A stretch of 64,000 bases of DNA from Epichloe hybrida (taxonomy: Eukaryota > Ascomycota > Sordariomycetes > Hypocreales > Clavicipitaceae): the NCBI GenBank assembly GCA_019022495.1, contig JAFEKR010000036.1:535449-599448 (forward strand), in the 5' to 3' direction. Below, one piece after another: positions 13,301-24,236 of this stretch (the stretch's first letter is position 1; every line of letters begins with the position of its first letter). Position numbers and translations under genes: made by a program. The notes beneath the pieces were generated by a model. The model made no database searches. It was not told where the DNA came from and saw nothing but the letters and a program-made list of their open reading frames with translations.

Positions 13301-13780
13301 TTCCCTTACTCTTTATTTCTATTATCTTAAGAAGCCTTATAGGACTAAATTCTTACTAGCTTCTTTGCCATAATATACTTAAGCTAATAAGAGAAGAGAT
13401 TTGCTTATAGTTATAAGAGAAATCTATAACCTTAAGATTATAAGTATTATAATCCTTCTTATAGATAATTTAGGCTTAAAAAGGGCATTTACTCTTATGT
13501 AAAGAGGTCTAATAGATATCTTTATTATTAGACTACTTATGATAATTACTACCTTACTGGTATTATAGCGATATAAAGCTTGTAATAGTTATGTAGGGAT
13601 TATGTTATCTATTGCTAATATTATATATAAAACCTTTAAGATGCTAATAGTCTTGAATTGTAGTTATTGTATCTTGAACTTGCTGGTATTAGCCCTTAAT
13701 TTGAGATATTAGTATGATGTATGGCGTTAACAGCGTTTATGAATCTATTACGATGCGGTATTTGTTATAATATGGAACGC

Positions 13781-14194
13781 GAAGAAAAAAATCGGTATGT
13801 AGAGGAAATTGGTGGTGTGGAATGTATGAATTGCGGGAGGTTACTTCCCTTATAAATTTACGTGCGCGGGTACTTCTTCCGTTTTGGGCCTAGTTACTAC
13901 TGCATGATTGAAAAATCACTACTGCATGTTTACGTGTTGGCTTGAGGTGGGCGGACGACGACGACAGTTCGACCAAAACCGCACACACGCACACCACTGG
14001 CAAGTGACCACAGACCACGGACCACACAGCAACTCTTCCCCTCTACAACTGCACCCACATCCACCACATCCACCACATCCACCTCACGCCCGACGCATAA
14101 TACCGTCTCTTTTAACCACCTTGTGATTCCCATTCGGTCGAGCTTTTAGTATTCCCAGCCTGTCGAGTCATCATAAACCTCCAAAATCGCCGCC
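13781..14194 (+). promoter_or_regulatory. RIP-block edge and Rab11 promoter/5' UTR
   Basis: Base composition changes from RIP-type AT-rich to normal between about 13,690 and 13,910. The rest should hold the promoter and 5' UTR of the Rab11 gene. A short catccacca repeat lies at about 14,054-14,085. The start codon is in a strong context (gccgccATGG). Confidence 0.6.
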
Positions 14195-15147
<953 letters not shown>

Positions 15148-16022
15148 ACGATGCAGCAACAGAGCGCCGCAGTCTACTGATGTGGAAATGACACTTTGTG
15201 TTTCAATAGACCCCAGGAGCGGATGTTACGTATGGAAATAATCTTTTGGCGCAGAATGGAGGACATGAGGAATGGTGATACGTCTTTGTCAAAACTTAGA
15301 AGGCGGTGACGCTTTGACTTTCTTTTTTGTTCCTTGTTTGTCACGACGGTGATCGGGCCTAATGTTTTGGGCAGTCGCTACGGGAGGCAATGTTCCTCTA
15401 TCTAAACGTATCGCAGTTGAATGAATCTTCAATGATCCTGCTTTGTTTCTTGTGTTCCCAGATTGACCCTAGTCTCAGATCTCAGGGCTATGCCTGGTCT
15501 GATCCTCAGTGGAACAAAGAATTGGCTATAACTTTCTTTTGTCATTTCATGTATGGTCAGAAATTTAGGATCAAGTGCTTGTAATATATAGCTCGTCAAA
15601 ATGCATCGATATTACTGAAAGCTTCGCGTGCAATAGTTCAGCCGCCAGAACATACGCTTCCAGGTTTCCTCCGCTCAAGTGTCAACAGAACTCCATTGTT
15701 ACTTCTAAAGAAAATGACTTGTTATACTGCAAAACAAGAAACGCGGAATGGCATGTGCGGTGTGCTGGTATCATTCAGAACTAATAATAGACAAGCTGTT
15801 TGCGGAGTAGATAAAGTCGTTCGCAGTGGGGCGCATGATGCCTGCCTAGCAGGGAGGGACAATGTCTTATCGATAAGAGCCGCTACCCTTTGTGTGCCAT
15901 TTTTTTTTCTGGGAATGGCAGCTGTTCCATCCAGAATTTGTCTTTGGCTTACCACTGCCACAACTTTTGTCAATTTTACCAGCCTTCACTTTGTCAGCTG
16001 CATCTTGAGAGAAAGAGTGAAA
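15148..16022. other. intergenic: Rab11 3' end, BRX1 promoter
   Basis: Two same-strand genes flank this 875-base spacer. Open stretches here (15,390-15,784 and 15,696 onwards) have no recognisable domain; the latter merely runs into BRX1 exon 1. No RNA gene or repeat was seen. Confidence 0.5.
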
Positions 16023-17089
16023 ATGGCATCCGTCTACAAGTCGTTGTCGAAAAGTGATGCGCAACAAAAGCCCACAGCGGCTAGCAATGGCGTCAAGAAA
16101 AACAAGCAACGAGTTTTGATCCTCTCATCTCGCGGCGTGACCTACAGGTTTGTAATGGCCTTGGATATTGAAGATCCTGATTCTTATATACTAACCACTC
16201 TGTCCATATGCAGACACCGGCATTTACTCAATGACCTTGCTTCTATGTTGCCTCATGGTCGCAAAGACGTAAAGTTTGACTCCAAATCTAAACTGAACGA
16301 ACTGAACGAACTTGCCGAGTTATACAACTGTAACAATGTGCTCTTTTTCGAGGCCAGGAAAGGAAAAGATCTCTACATATGGCTAAGCAAGGTTCCCAAC
16401 GGCCCGACCATCAAGATGCACCTCCAAAATCGTAAGGAATACAAGAACACATTTGCCAATTCGCAGCACAACTAATGCTTTCCTGCGCAGTGCATACTAT
16501 GGAAGAGCTGCATTTCACTGGAAACTGCTTAAAGGGCTCTCGTCCGATTTTATCATTTGATGCTGCATTCGACGAACAACCGCATTTGCGACTCATCAAA
16601 GAAGTCTTCCTACACACATTCGGAGTACCTCAGGGTGCCCGCAAGTCTAAGCCCTTTATCGATCATGTTATGGGTTTCAGCGTAGCTGATGGGAAAATCT
16701 GGGTGCGAAATTATCAGATCAACGAAGAAGAAGCCTCGCTCCTTCAGTCAGGTGATGGCGAAGAAGGCAGCAAGAAGTCCAAGGGTGCATCCGCCAAAGC
16801 CGGCGCAAATACGGAAATCAAATTGATTGAGATCGGGCCCCGGTTTGTCTTGACGCCTATAGTGATACAAGAAGGCTCCTTTGGCGGTCCAATCATCTAT
16901 GAAAATCGCGAATTCATTTCACCCAATCAAATCCGTTCCGACCTTCGAAAGGCAAAAGCCTCCAGACACAACGCCAGAGTGGAACAGAGTGTTGAAAGAT
17001 TGTCGAGGAAAAGCGAACTGGGATTGCGCTCCAGTGCCGGCGTTCGGCCTGTCAAAAATGAGTTGGATAAGAAATCGGTCTTTGCATAG
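16023..17089 (+). CDS. brx1: Ribosome biogenesis protein BRX1 (Brix domain)
   Basis: Brx1 is a nucleolar factor for assembly of the 60S ribosomal subunit and binds pre-rRNA through its Brix domain. Three exons (16023-16147, 16214-16431, 16491-17089) give 313 residues, a usual length for the family. The Brix domain covers roughly residues 30-250, with RVLILSSRGVTYRHRHLLND at its start, FFEARKGKDLYIWLSK in the middle, and the GPRFVLTPIVIQEGSFGGP block that is typical of Brx1. The C-terminus is basic. An ATG with a short lysine-rich leader (MASVYKSLSKSD) was chosen. The upstream reading frame is open but does not look like protein. Splicing of AG|A and C|TG codons restores the conserved VTYRHRHL and HLQNLHTMEE segments. 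Confidence 0.95.
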
Positions 17090-18040
17090 AGAGCGACAAG
17101 GGATAGGAATTCGCAACTTGTAGAAGGGCCAAACGCGACGCTGGAGTTTTTGACCATTGTTTACCATTGCAAGTTTACTCGTGGAAAGTGCGACGTGTAC
17201 CAGAAATCAAAATAAAAAGCAATATTTTTCCAACTTCGGTACCAGGTGTTTTATGGGTTGGTCACTCTGGAAGTGTGCGATCCAAAGCATAATGCACACC
17301 CTCAGCGCCTAGTAGAGCGTAAAAATTGGTGTGGTTAGACTATAATCAACATTGATCCTTTTTTTGAGTGAGGAAAAAATTGGGAGTAAGTTAATGAGAA
17401 CACGCTTTTGAAATCAAATATTATAAACCATGCAGACAGAGTACTCTGTATTGGTTCAAGTATTAATCGCTGAACATGTCATTGGTCGGTGATCTTATGG
17501 GGTCGCAGGTCATGTAGGTTTATTACGGAGCACGTCGGATAATCGGACACCCAGCGATGGGTGGTGACTGACTCTCTTCCTTGTCCCCCTTCTTCCACCC
17601 CCTTTCTTTTTCCCGCAACACTCATCAGCATCAAGTCACGACTTCCACAACCATGGCTTTACTGGTTGTGAGAGACTCATTCATTACGATGGAGCCTCTT
17701 CGCCGCGCAACCCGCGCAAATCTAACATCAACTCCTTTGGGCTTTGCTTGCCCTCGTTCCAGCCCCAACGCCGGGGTTGCAGAACAATAGACCTCTCATT
17801 ACTCGCTTCTGTTACTTATCGAGTATCACGAAGCCATTGTGGAGTGTAGAAGCTCCGGAATTTTCCCATCTGGCTTGCTAAGGCTTGCCGTCATATCAAA
17901 GCTCAAGCTCTATCTTTTCACTGGCATCTGAGAGCTATTTTTCGGAACACCACACAAGGGTAGCGACTTAGCCCCCATCATACAGCATCATCAACAGCAA
18001 TAGCAATAGCAATAGCAAAAGCAATAGTAACAGCAATAGT

Positions 18041-18075
<35 letters not shown>

Positions 18076-18076
18076 T

Positions 18077-18110
<34 letters not shown>

Positions 18111-18529
18111 TCAACATCAACAACACATCTTGGGGTCCTGAGGTGAATACTTGTATACCATGCTTATCAGATCAAGTGGGTTCATGTGTTCTGGAGTAGT
18201 TGACGATGATTTTAACAGTTACCAGATTATCTCAATATTTCGGCGTCTCGAGATTGACCTTCATTACAGCTTCATTTGGCGTTATTTTTTCGACCCCATA
18301 GGCACAGAAGAGTCTGACGTTCGATCATTCACTCCCAAGGGAATATTACAATCTACTGCCAGGAAACCATTTAAAGCAAAACAAAAACAAATATTAAGGA
18401 GAAGATACGAACGCAAATCAGGAGAGAGAGAAAGAGAATAAATTACTACAGCAAGGAAGCCCATTTCGCTTCCATACTAATCAAGGACTACGCCAACCCG
18501 GCTAGTGCCACGAGCCAATCGCTGTCCAA
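17090..18529. other. intergenic with CAG/CAA-type microsatellite
   Basis: A 1.4-kb spacer between BRX1 and the F-box gene. It holds the imperfect trinucleotide repeat described separately. Two short open stretches (17,581-17,790 and 18,151-18,441) show no domain and were not called as genes. The stretch just before 18,530 is a probable 5' UTR. Confidence 0.5.
17987..18125. repeat. (AGCAAC/AGCAAT)n microsatellite
   Basis: About 140 bases consist almost entirely of agcaac, agcaat, agtaac and similar hexamers or trinucleotides (CAG/CAA/CAT-like), with point differences between units. It is about 400 bases upstream of the F-box gene start, probably in its promoter or 5' leader. Confidence 0.9.
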
Positions 18530-19891
18530 ATGGCAGCATCGCACAGACTTTACGCATGCCTTGCAGGCTTGCCAGTCGAAATTCTCCTCGAAATTTACCA
18601 GCAGTTGGACTTGCAAGCTATTTTGAAGCTCTCCATTGCGAACACAGAATTCTTCCAGTTTTTTCAGCGGCGCAAGATTGACATTTTGCTCCCCGTTCTG
18701 CAGCGGGACTTTAGCCCATTCGACGAGTTTCTACAAGCATACACAGCGTCCGCTGGTGATATTGTCAATGGCGGGCAGTATAAGCCACGAAAGATTGCAT
18801 TCAAACGATATGTTGGCGATGCAGGGCTGGTTCTGAGTGGGGAAGGTCAAAATGTTGCGGCATCTGACAACGGATCTGAGAGCAGATTTTTGCAGGTCAG
18901 CAAAGTTCACAAGACGCCGAAGGTCTCTCGAGCTCTAGCCACTACCGTCTTCCTGACCGAAAGGGATGTCCCCGGCTTGCTTAAACATTGCCGGCTGGTT
19001 CGTAAATGGGAGGAGCTGTTTCCTCAAATGCGATGGTTCCACCAGCCGGAAGACTGTCGACTTCTTCGGGCCCATGAGCAACTACGTTTTCGAAGAGCGC
19101 TCTACCGCTGGTGGATGTATGGTGTTCAGTTCCACGGCGATTTTCCCAGACCACAAGTCGGTCATCCGGAACCTTATGTAGACGACATACGCACAAGCCA
19201 AATGCGATACCACTCAACAGCCGAGCTACTGGAATTGATGGATTTACTTGAAACCATCAAGGACGTGATATTGCATTACATCTGTCCTCGCTTAGATCCA
19301 ACTCCGCAACAGGTGAGTTCATCGATTCAAGCCCAAGCCCCTCCCCACCAAGCCAATCAAGAGTGCTAATAATCTACGCAGTTCGCGTTGGTTGAAAATG
19401 TTAGCAGAGGTCATTCCCTGGCTACAAGCTGGAACGACCAAAGTCACTGGGGTCGCATCATCAAAACATATGCCAAACTGGGCCCAGAGGAGCTGCTGTA
19501 TTATTTCAACAATATTTACAGCTACCCGCGAAAACGTCTCATTGCTGAAGTCCAACTAGGACATCCCAGCTTCACCTCTGATCAAGAGTCGATACAAATT
19601 GCTTTACGGTGTGCACTAGACGAACGAAACTGGATGGACAAAAAGGTCAATTTGGCAGAGCACGGAGTTGGGGGCATTATCGATTTTGACGATGAACGCG
19701 ACCAAGACCGTCTCAGGCTACAAAGTGATGCCAGTCCCGACGGCCGACTGCCGAATGGGTCAAGATTTCTCGCCTCACACTCACGGTATTCTCCAAGGGG
19801 CGATGATGGGTCACTTTTGGACGATTACCTGCGCGTGTCAGACTTTGACTCCCGAGTCTCTACACCTGTTGCTTTGGAAACCCTGACTTGA
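18530..19891 (+). CDS. F-box-like protein, unknown target
   Basis: Two exons (18530-19312, 19382-19891) give 430 residues. Residues about 10-50 (LAGLPVEILLEIYQQLDLQA followed by a short leucine- and phenylalanine-rich helix) match the N-terminal F-box fold, which binds Skp1 in SCF ubiquitin ligases. The rest, rich in aromatic and basic residues (RRALYRWWMYGVQFHGDFPR), resembles fungal F-box proteins of unknown function. No LRR, WD40 or other substrate-binding repeat was seen. The last 50 residues are low-complexity and polar. The intron (gtgagt to cgcag) is in phase 0. Confidence 0.75.
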
Positions 19892-21171
19892 CGACGGAAG
19901 GTGCTGTTTATATTTCCGAGTATGTACGCATGCGCGAGACAGACATTGGGTCTCGGTGATTCAAGCTATTCTGGGTGAGGAGGGGAGGCTCAGCGATTGG
20001 TCGTATTTTGTAGATGAGCTTAGAGCAGGAGCAATGAAACCTAGCGGTGAAGGCGAATGTGACTGACTGATTGACTGATTGACTGATTGGTTGAAACAAC
20101 GATCCGGTGTCTGCCAGTCAGGACCGCAGCAATAGTGGCGGCACAGCTCGCACAGCACATCACAGCAGCGCAGCAGCAGCAGCGCAGTGCTACGGTCCAG
20201 TGCAGCGCGCCCAATGGTGGGGTCGTCCATGGCGAACCCGCCAACCCGCCAAACGCCAAACCGCCAAACGCACCACAACATGGCACCACATGGCACCACA
20301 TTGCACCACATTGCACCCGAACTCGCGCAGGTTGCTGGCTGCTCGCTCGCTCGCTCACCTGCTCGTGGATAATCAACCCGCGCCAGCCCTTCTGACGAGC
20401 CAAGTCTTCTCAGCTGGGCCTGACGGATTTATTGTATGCATGCCCATGTGCTGCGCGGATTCCAGTTGCAAAACAAGCAACATTCAGATTCAGCTCGGCT
20501 GGTGCAGCGGGCACCAAACTGCTCTGCTTAACCGCTCGACGTTTTCCGGGTAAGTTGAAATCCAGTGCTTGGTCCTCCTACTTTCATGCGTTGCCATGCG
20601 TTGCCATGCGTTGCCATGCGTTGCCATGCGTTGCCATGCGTTGCCATGCGTTGCCATGCGTTGCCATGCGTTGCCATGCGTTGCCATGCGTTGCCATGCG
20701 TTGCCATGCGTTGCCATGCGTTGCCATGCGTTGCCATGCTTTGCCATGCTTTGCCATGCGTCGCTTTGTCTCTTCTACTTTCCGGAACACAACGAGCCCT
20801 TCTTTGTTTTGCAGTCTATTCTTTCGCCCCATGTTTCCTGGAGTCGTGGGCCTTGTTACGAAGACGGACATTAGCAGCAGACGGCTCAACTTCAACACAA
20901 AACCCCAGTTCAGATTTTTTTTTGAGATTACTTCATAGTGGACGCGAACAAAGTCTCACACGGATCGAGTTCTCGTTGCTGATGGCTCGTAGTCTAGGTT
21001 TTACTCTGCCTGTGGTCCACGGGTCAATTGGGCAATCAGGGGAGTCTCTCTGAACGACCACCAAGTTGCCCAAGATCCCCTTGCGCTCACATCTGGCGTC
21101 TTTTCTTGGTCTCCCTTTTTATCTCACGTATTGACGTTCCGGTGTTTCTTATAGCCAAGTAACTGGATAGT
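19892..21171. other. intergenic with several tandem repeats
   Basis: A 1.28-kb spacer between the F-box gene and HDA1. It holds a gactgattgact repeat (about 20,059-20,092), a CAG-rich patch near 20,165, a tggcaccacat repeat (about 20,265-20,320) and the 10-base minisatellite given separately. Long open frames on both strands here are artefacts of the repeats. Confidence 0.6.
20591..20760. repeat. 10-base minisatellite, 17 copies
   Basis: Seventeen head-to-tail copies of ttgccatgcg, with only two variant units (ttgccatgct) near the 3' end and a degenerate copy just before. Because the unit is 10 bases and contains no stop in any frame, it creates long open frames on both strands. It lies about 400 bases upstream of the HDA1 start. 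Confidence 0.97.
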
Positions 21172-23702
21172 ATGAATCATCGCTCAGAAATGGATATAGA
21201 AGATCATCGGATGCAAGATGCCGATGTGACAAACGGCGTCGTTCAAGGCACCAGCCCTCGAGCTGAGCACGATGACGACACAGCTTCTGAGGATGCCATG
21301 TACGATGATGGCAGCGACCCTGATCCCCAGGATCTAGCTCTGGGAAAATTACGGAGGCGCGGACTTCTCCCCACCGGCTGTTGCTACGATGATCGCATGA
21401 AGCTCCATATGAATGCCGACTTCAGCCCAAACACGCATCACCCGGAGGATCCACGACGTATCCATGAAATATTCAAGGCTTTCAAAAGAGTCGGTCTCGT
21501 GTACACGGGTCCAGAAGCGGAGCTACCAAAGATCCTCAAGGAGTGCCCGACACGATACATGTGGAGGATACCTGCACGTCCAGCAACTCGCGAGGAAATT
21601 TGCCTGGCGCACTCCTCAGAGCACCTGGCCTGGGTTGAGCATCTGGAAAAACTGAGCACGGCAGAGCTTCGTGAACTGACAAAGCGCTTCGACCAGGGCC
21701 GCGAGTCCCTGTACGTTGGAAGTATGTCGTACCCTGCAGCGCTTTTGTCTGCGGGTGGTGCCATAGATACCTGCAAGAACGTCGTGGTGGGCCAGGTTAA
21801 GAACGCATTCGCTGTTATTAGACCTCCGGGGCACCACGCCGAGTTTGATGCACCCATGGGTTTCTGTTTCTTCAACAACGTACCAGTCGCCGTTCGTGTG
21901 TGCCAGCAAGACTATCCTGATATCTGTCGCAAGGTCCTTATCCTCGACTGGGATGTCCATCATGGAAACGGCATTCAAAACATATTCTATGATGATCCAA
22001 ATGTTCTCTACATATCCATCCATGTCTACCAGAATGGACATTTCTACCCCGGGAAGCCTCCAAACCCAGAGACCCCGGATGGAGGTATCGAAAACTGCGG
22101 TGCAGGCGTCGGATTAGGTAAGAATATCAACATCGGTTGGCATGATCAGGGCATGGGTGACGGTGAATACATGGCAGCTTTTCAAAAGATTGTCATGCCC
22201 ATTGCCAAGGAGTTTAACCCCGACTTTGTCGTCATATCCGCGGGTTTTGATGCTGCAGATGGTGACGAATTGGGCGGCTGTTTCGTGACACCGCCCTGCT
22301 ATGCGCACATGACGCATATGCTCATGTCCCTCGCAGATGGCAAGGTAGCTGTGTGTCTCGAAGGTGGTTACAACCTTTCCGCAATCTCAAATTCGGCTGT
22401 TGCCGTGGCAAGAACCCTCATGGGCGAACCGCCTCCAAAGATGGCAATTCCCAAGCTCAACAAGGAAGCTGCCCGGGCCATCGCAAAGGTTCAAGCTTTT
22501 CAAGCTCCCTATTGGGAATGTATGAGACCTGGCATTGTCGACATTCCCTCGATGCAATCCCTCCAAGCTAGCCGTTTGCATGACGTTATTCGTAACGCTC
22601 AGCGACAAGTGCTCCAGGAAAAACACAGCATGATTCCATTGTATGTCCAACGGGAGCAGCTATACAAGTCGTTTGAGAATCAAATTCTCGTGACACCCTT
22701 GTTACACAGTTCAAGGAGACTGCTCGTCATCCTTCACGACCCGTGAGTACTAGTTCATTATAACAATGCGGGGGGGGACAACACGTAACATGAAAAAAAG
22801 AGGAGTGGAGGTGTTAGCTAACATTTGCCTTCAGGCCTCAGTTGCTGGCACAGTCGGATGCCATTGATTCCTCGCTAGAGCCTCACAATGCATGGGTTGT
22901 AAGTACATTGAAGCCGTTCAGTGATCTGCCGTCCCAAGCTAAAAGTGTGAAAACAGATCGATGGCGTGACTCAATACATTGATTGGGCAATTAGCCAAAT
23001 GTTTGGAGTCATGGATGTCAATATTCCGGCTTATGTCACCAATGATGAGGTATGGTAATATCTTTCATTCTTGTTTTTGCAATGGTTCGATTCGCACGCA
23101 TTTCTGACCATTTTTTCAGGACGCCGACGCTTATATACCAGGATACAAAGAAAGAGCTCTTCAAGAGCAGATCCAGCAGCTGGTGTGTTATCTGTGGGAC
23201 AACTTTCTACAATTATACGATACCGACGAGATATTTCTTATGGGAGTAGGCAATGCCTACTTGGGAGTAAAGGTCTTGTTGATCAACCGAGGTACGAGAA
23301 CGAGAGCTCATCTCTTGGAGGCTCAAACGACTAATATTTTTTTGCGCAGCAGACTGCAAATCCAAGATTGCGGGCGTCATCAATTACGTTACGGGGAATT
23401 TGCGACCCGTCAAGTCAGATGTTGACCCGGACCTTTCCTCATGGTACAAGGAAAATTCAAGAGTCTACGTCGCCGGCGATCATGCGTGCTGGTCTGACCA
23501 TGATCTTACCAAGAAAGTCCAGAAACGGAGATTTGGTACTGTTGTGCGCAGTCCTAAACTCGGCCTCAATGAGATGATGCAGGAACATGCGGTGGAGGCA
23601 CAACAATGGATTCTCTCGCGAATTTCGGCTTCAAGCCAAGGTAACACCACAGAGGATGATGAGGAGGATATTGAGCATCTAGGCGGCTCAAAGAGCAATT
23701 GA
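21172..23702 (+). CDS. hda1: Class II histone deacetylase HDA1 with Arb2 tail
   Basis: Zinc-dependent histone deacetylase of the HDA1 (class II; Clr3 in fission yeast) type, which removes acetyl groups from histone tails in nuclear silencing complexes. Five exons (21172-22742, 22835-22898, 22957-23049, 23120-23291, 23350-23702) give 750 residues. The catalytic domain spans about 75-450, with RPPGHHAE near 217, LDWDVHHGNG near 258, SAGFDAADGD and EGGYN near 397 supplying active-site histidines, metal-binding aspartates and tyrosine. Residues about 515-720 form the Arb2-type C-terminal domain (YVTGNLRPVKSDVDP, WYKENSRVYVAGDHACWSD). The N-terminal 60 residues are acidic. A second in-frame Met lies six codons in. 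The exon 5 acceptor is a tandem gcgcagcag that allows one residue more or less. Confidence 0.96.
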
Positions 23703-24236
23703 GTCGTATGGGCTGGCCACCTTTCCCTCGATGTTTCTTTTTCTGGCACTCTACAATCGTATTCGGATCTGCATTTGGAAAATGGTGTTTAGGATTGTGT
23801 ATCTCGAGCAAGGCCAAAAGGAATTCTTGGCTTTGCTAATGATTTCATGGACCCCTTTTTGTTGCCTTTTTTTTTCTGCTTTCTGCTTTCTGCTTTCATG
23901 TTTCTACTATACCTATACCATGAGTGAAGAAGTAGAGTTTTGTCTTGTTTCCAGATTTAACAGCTTGTCACTTGCGTGCTTGCCATTTGCTCTTCATACA
24001 CGGAGTACGTTGAGTGTTCAAGTGGGAAGAAACGTACAGTGTCAATAAAGAAACAGTTGCGCCTACGCACTGTCTCGAGGCCCCGGCATTCGGCCCAAAG
24101 TTTCACCGCCTGGATTTCCGCGGCGTGCAACCGTTGACTTCACTTCGAAACGCCCATTCTAACATTGCAACTACATACTACCTAGTCCTAGTCGCAAAGC
24201 ACGTCCACGGCGCGTCGCGAAAGCCTCTCTATCGAG
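23703..24236. other. intergenic: HDA1 3' end, RS-gene promoter
   Basis: 534 bases with a T-rich stretch and a short ctttctg(c/t)tt repeat (about 23,868-23,900). Nothing else was recognised. Confidence 0.5.

Larger units (their letters stand above)
1..13780. repeat. RIP-mutated AT-rich transposon block
   Basis: The whole stretch is dominated by A and T, with TpA very frequent and CpA/TpG scarce, and every frame is full of TAA and TAG. This is the product expected from repeat-induced point mutation, which converts C to T in repeats, mainly in CpA context, and turns CAG and TGG codons into stops. No intact gene is present. Stop-free stretches (for example 73-390, 586-783 and 8707-8892) look like chance. 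Reading through stops reveals several transposon domains, listed separately. Slightly GC-richer islands occur near 11,180-11,230, 11,560-11,640, 11,750-11,900 and 12,150-12,330. The block begins before the window. Confidence 0.9.

Noticed and set aside
18151..18441. 96-codon frame between the microsatellite and the F-box gene
   Set aside because: No domain, low-complexity lysine/arginine end; probably untranslated leader.
20591..20760. CRISPR-like array
   Set aside because: Units are 10 bases, contiguous and without spacers; the organism is a fungus.
20432..21053. Long open frames on both strands encoding (CHALPCVAMR)-like and (NAWQRMATHG)-like repeats
   Set aside because: They are produced by the stop-free 10-base minisatellite and have no start context, domain or codon bias.
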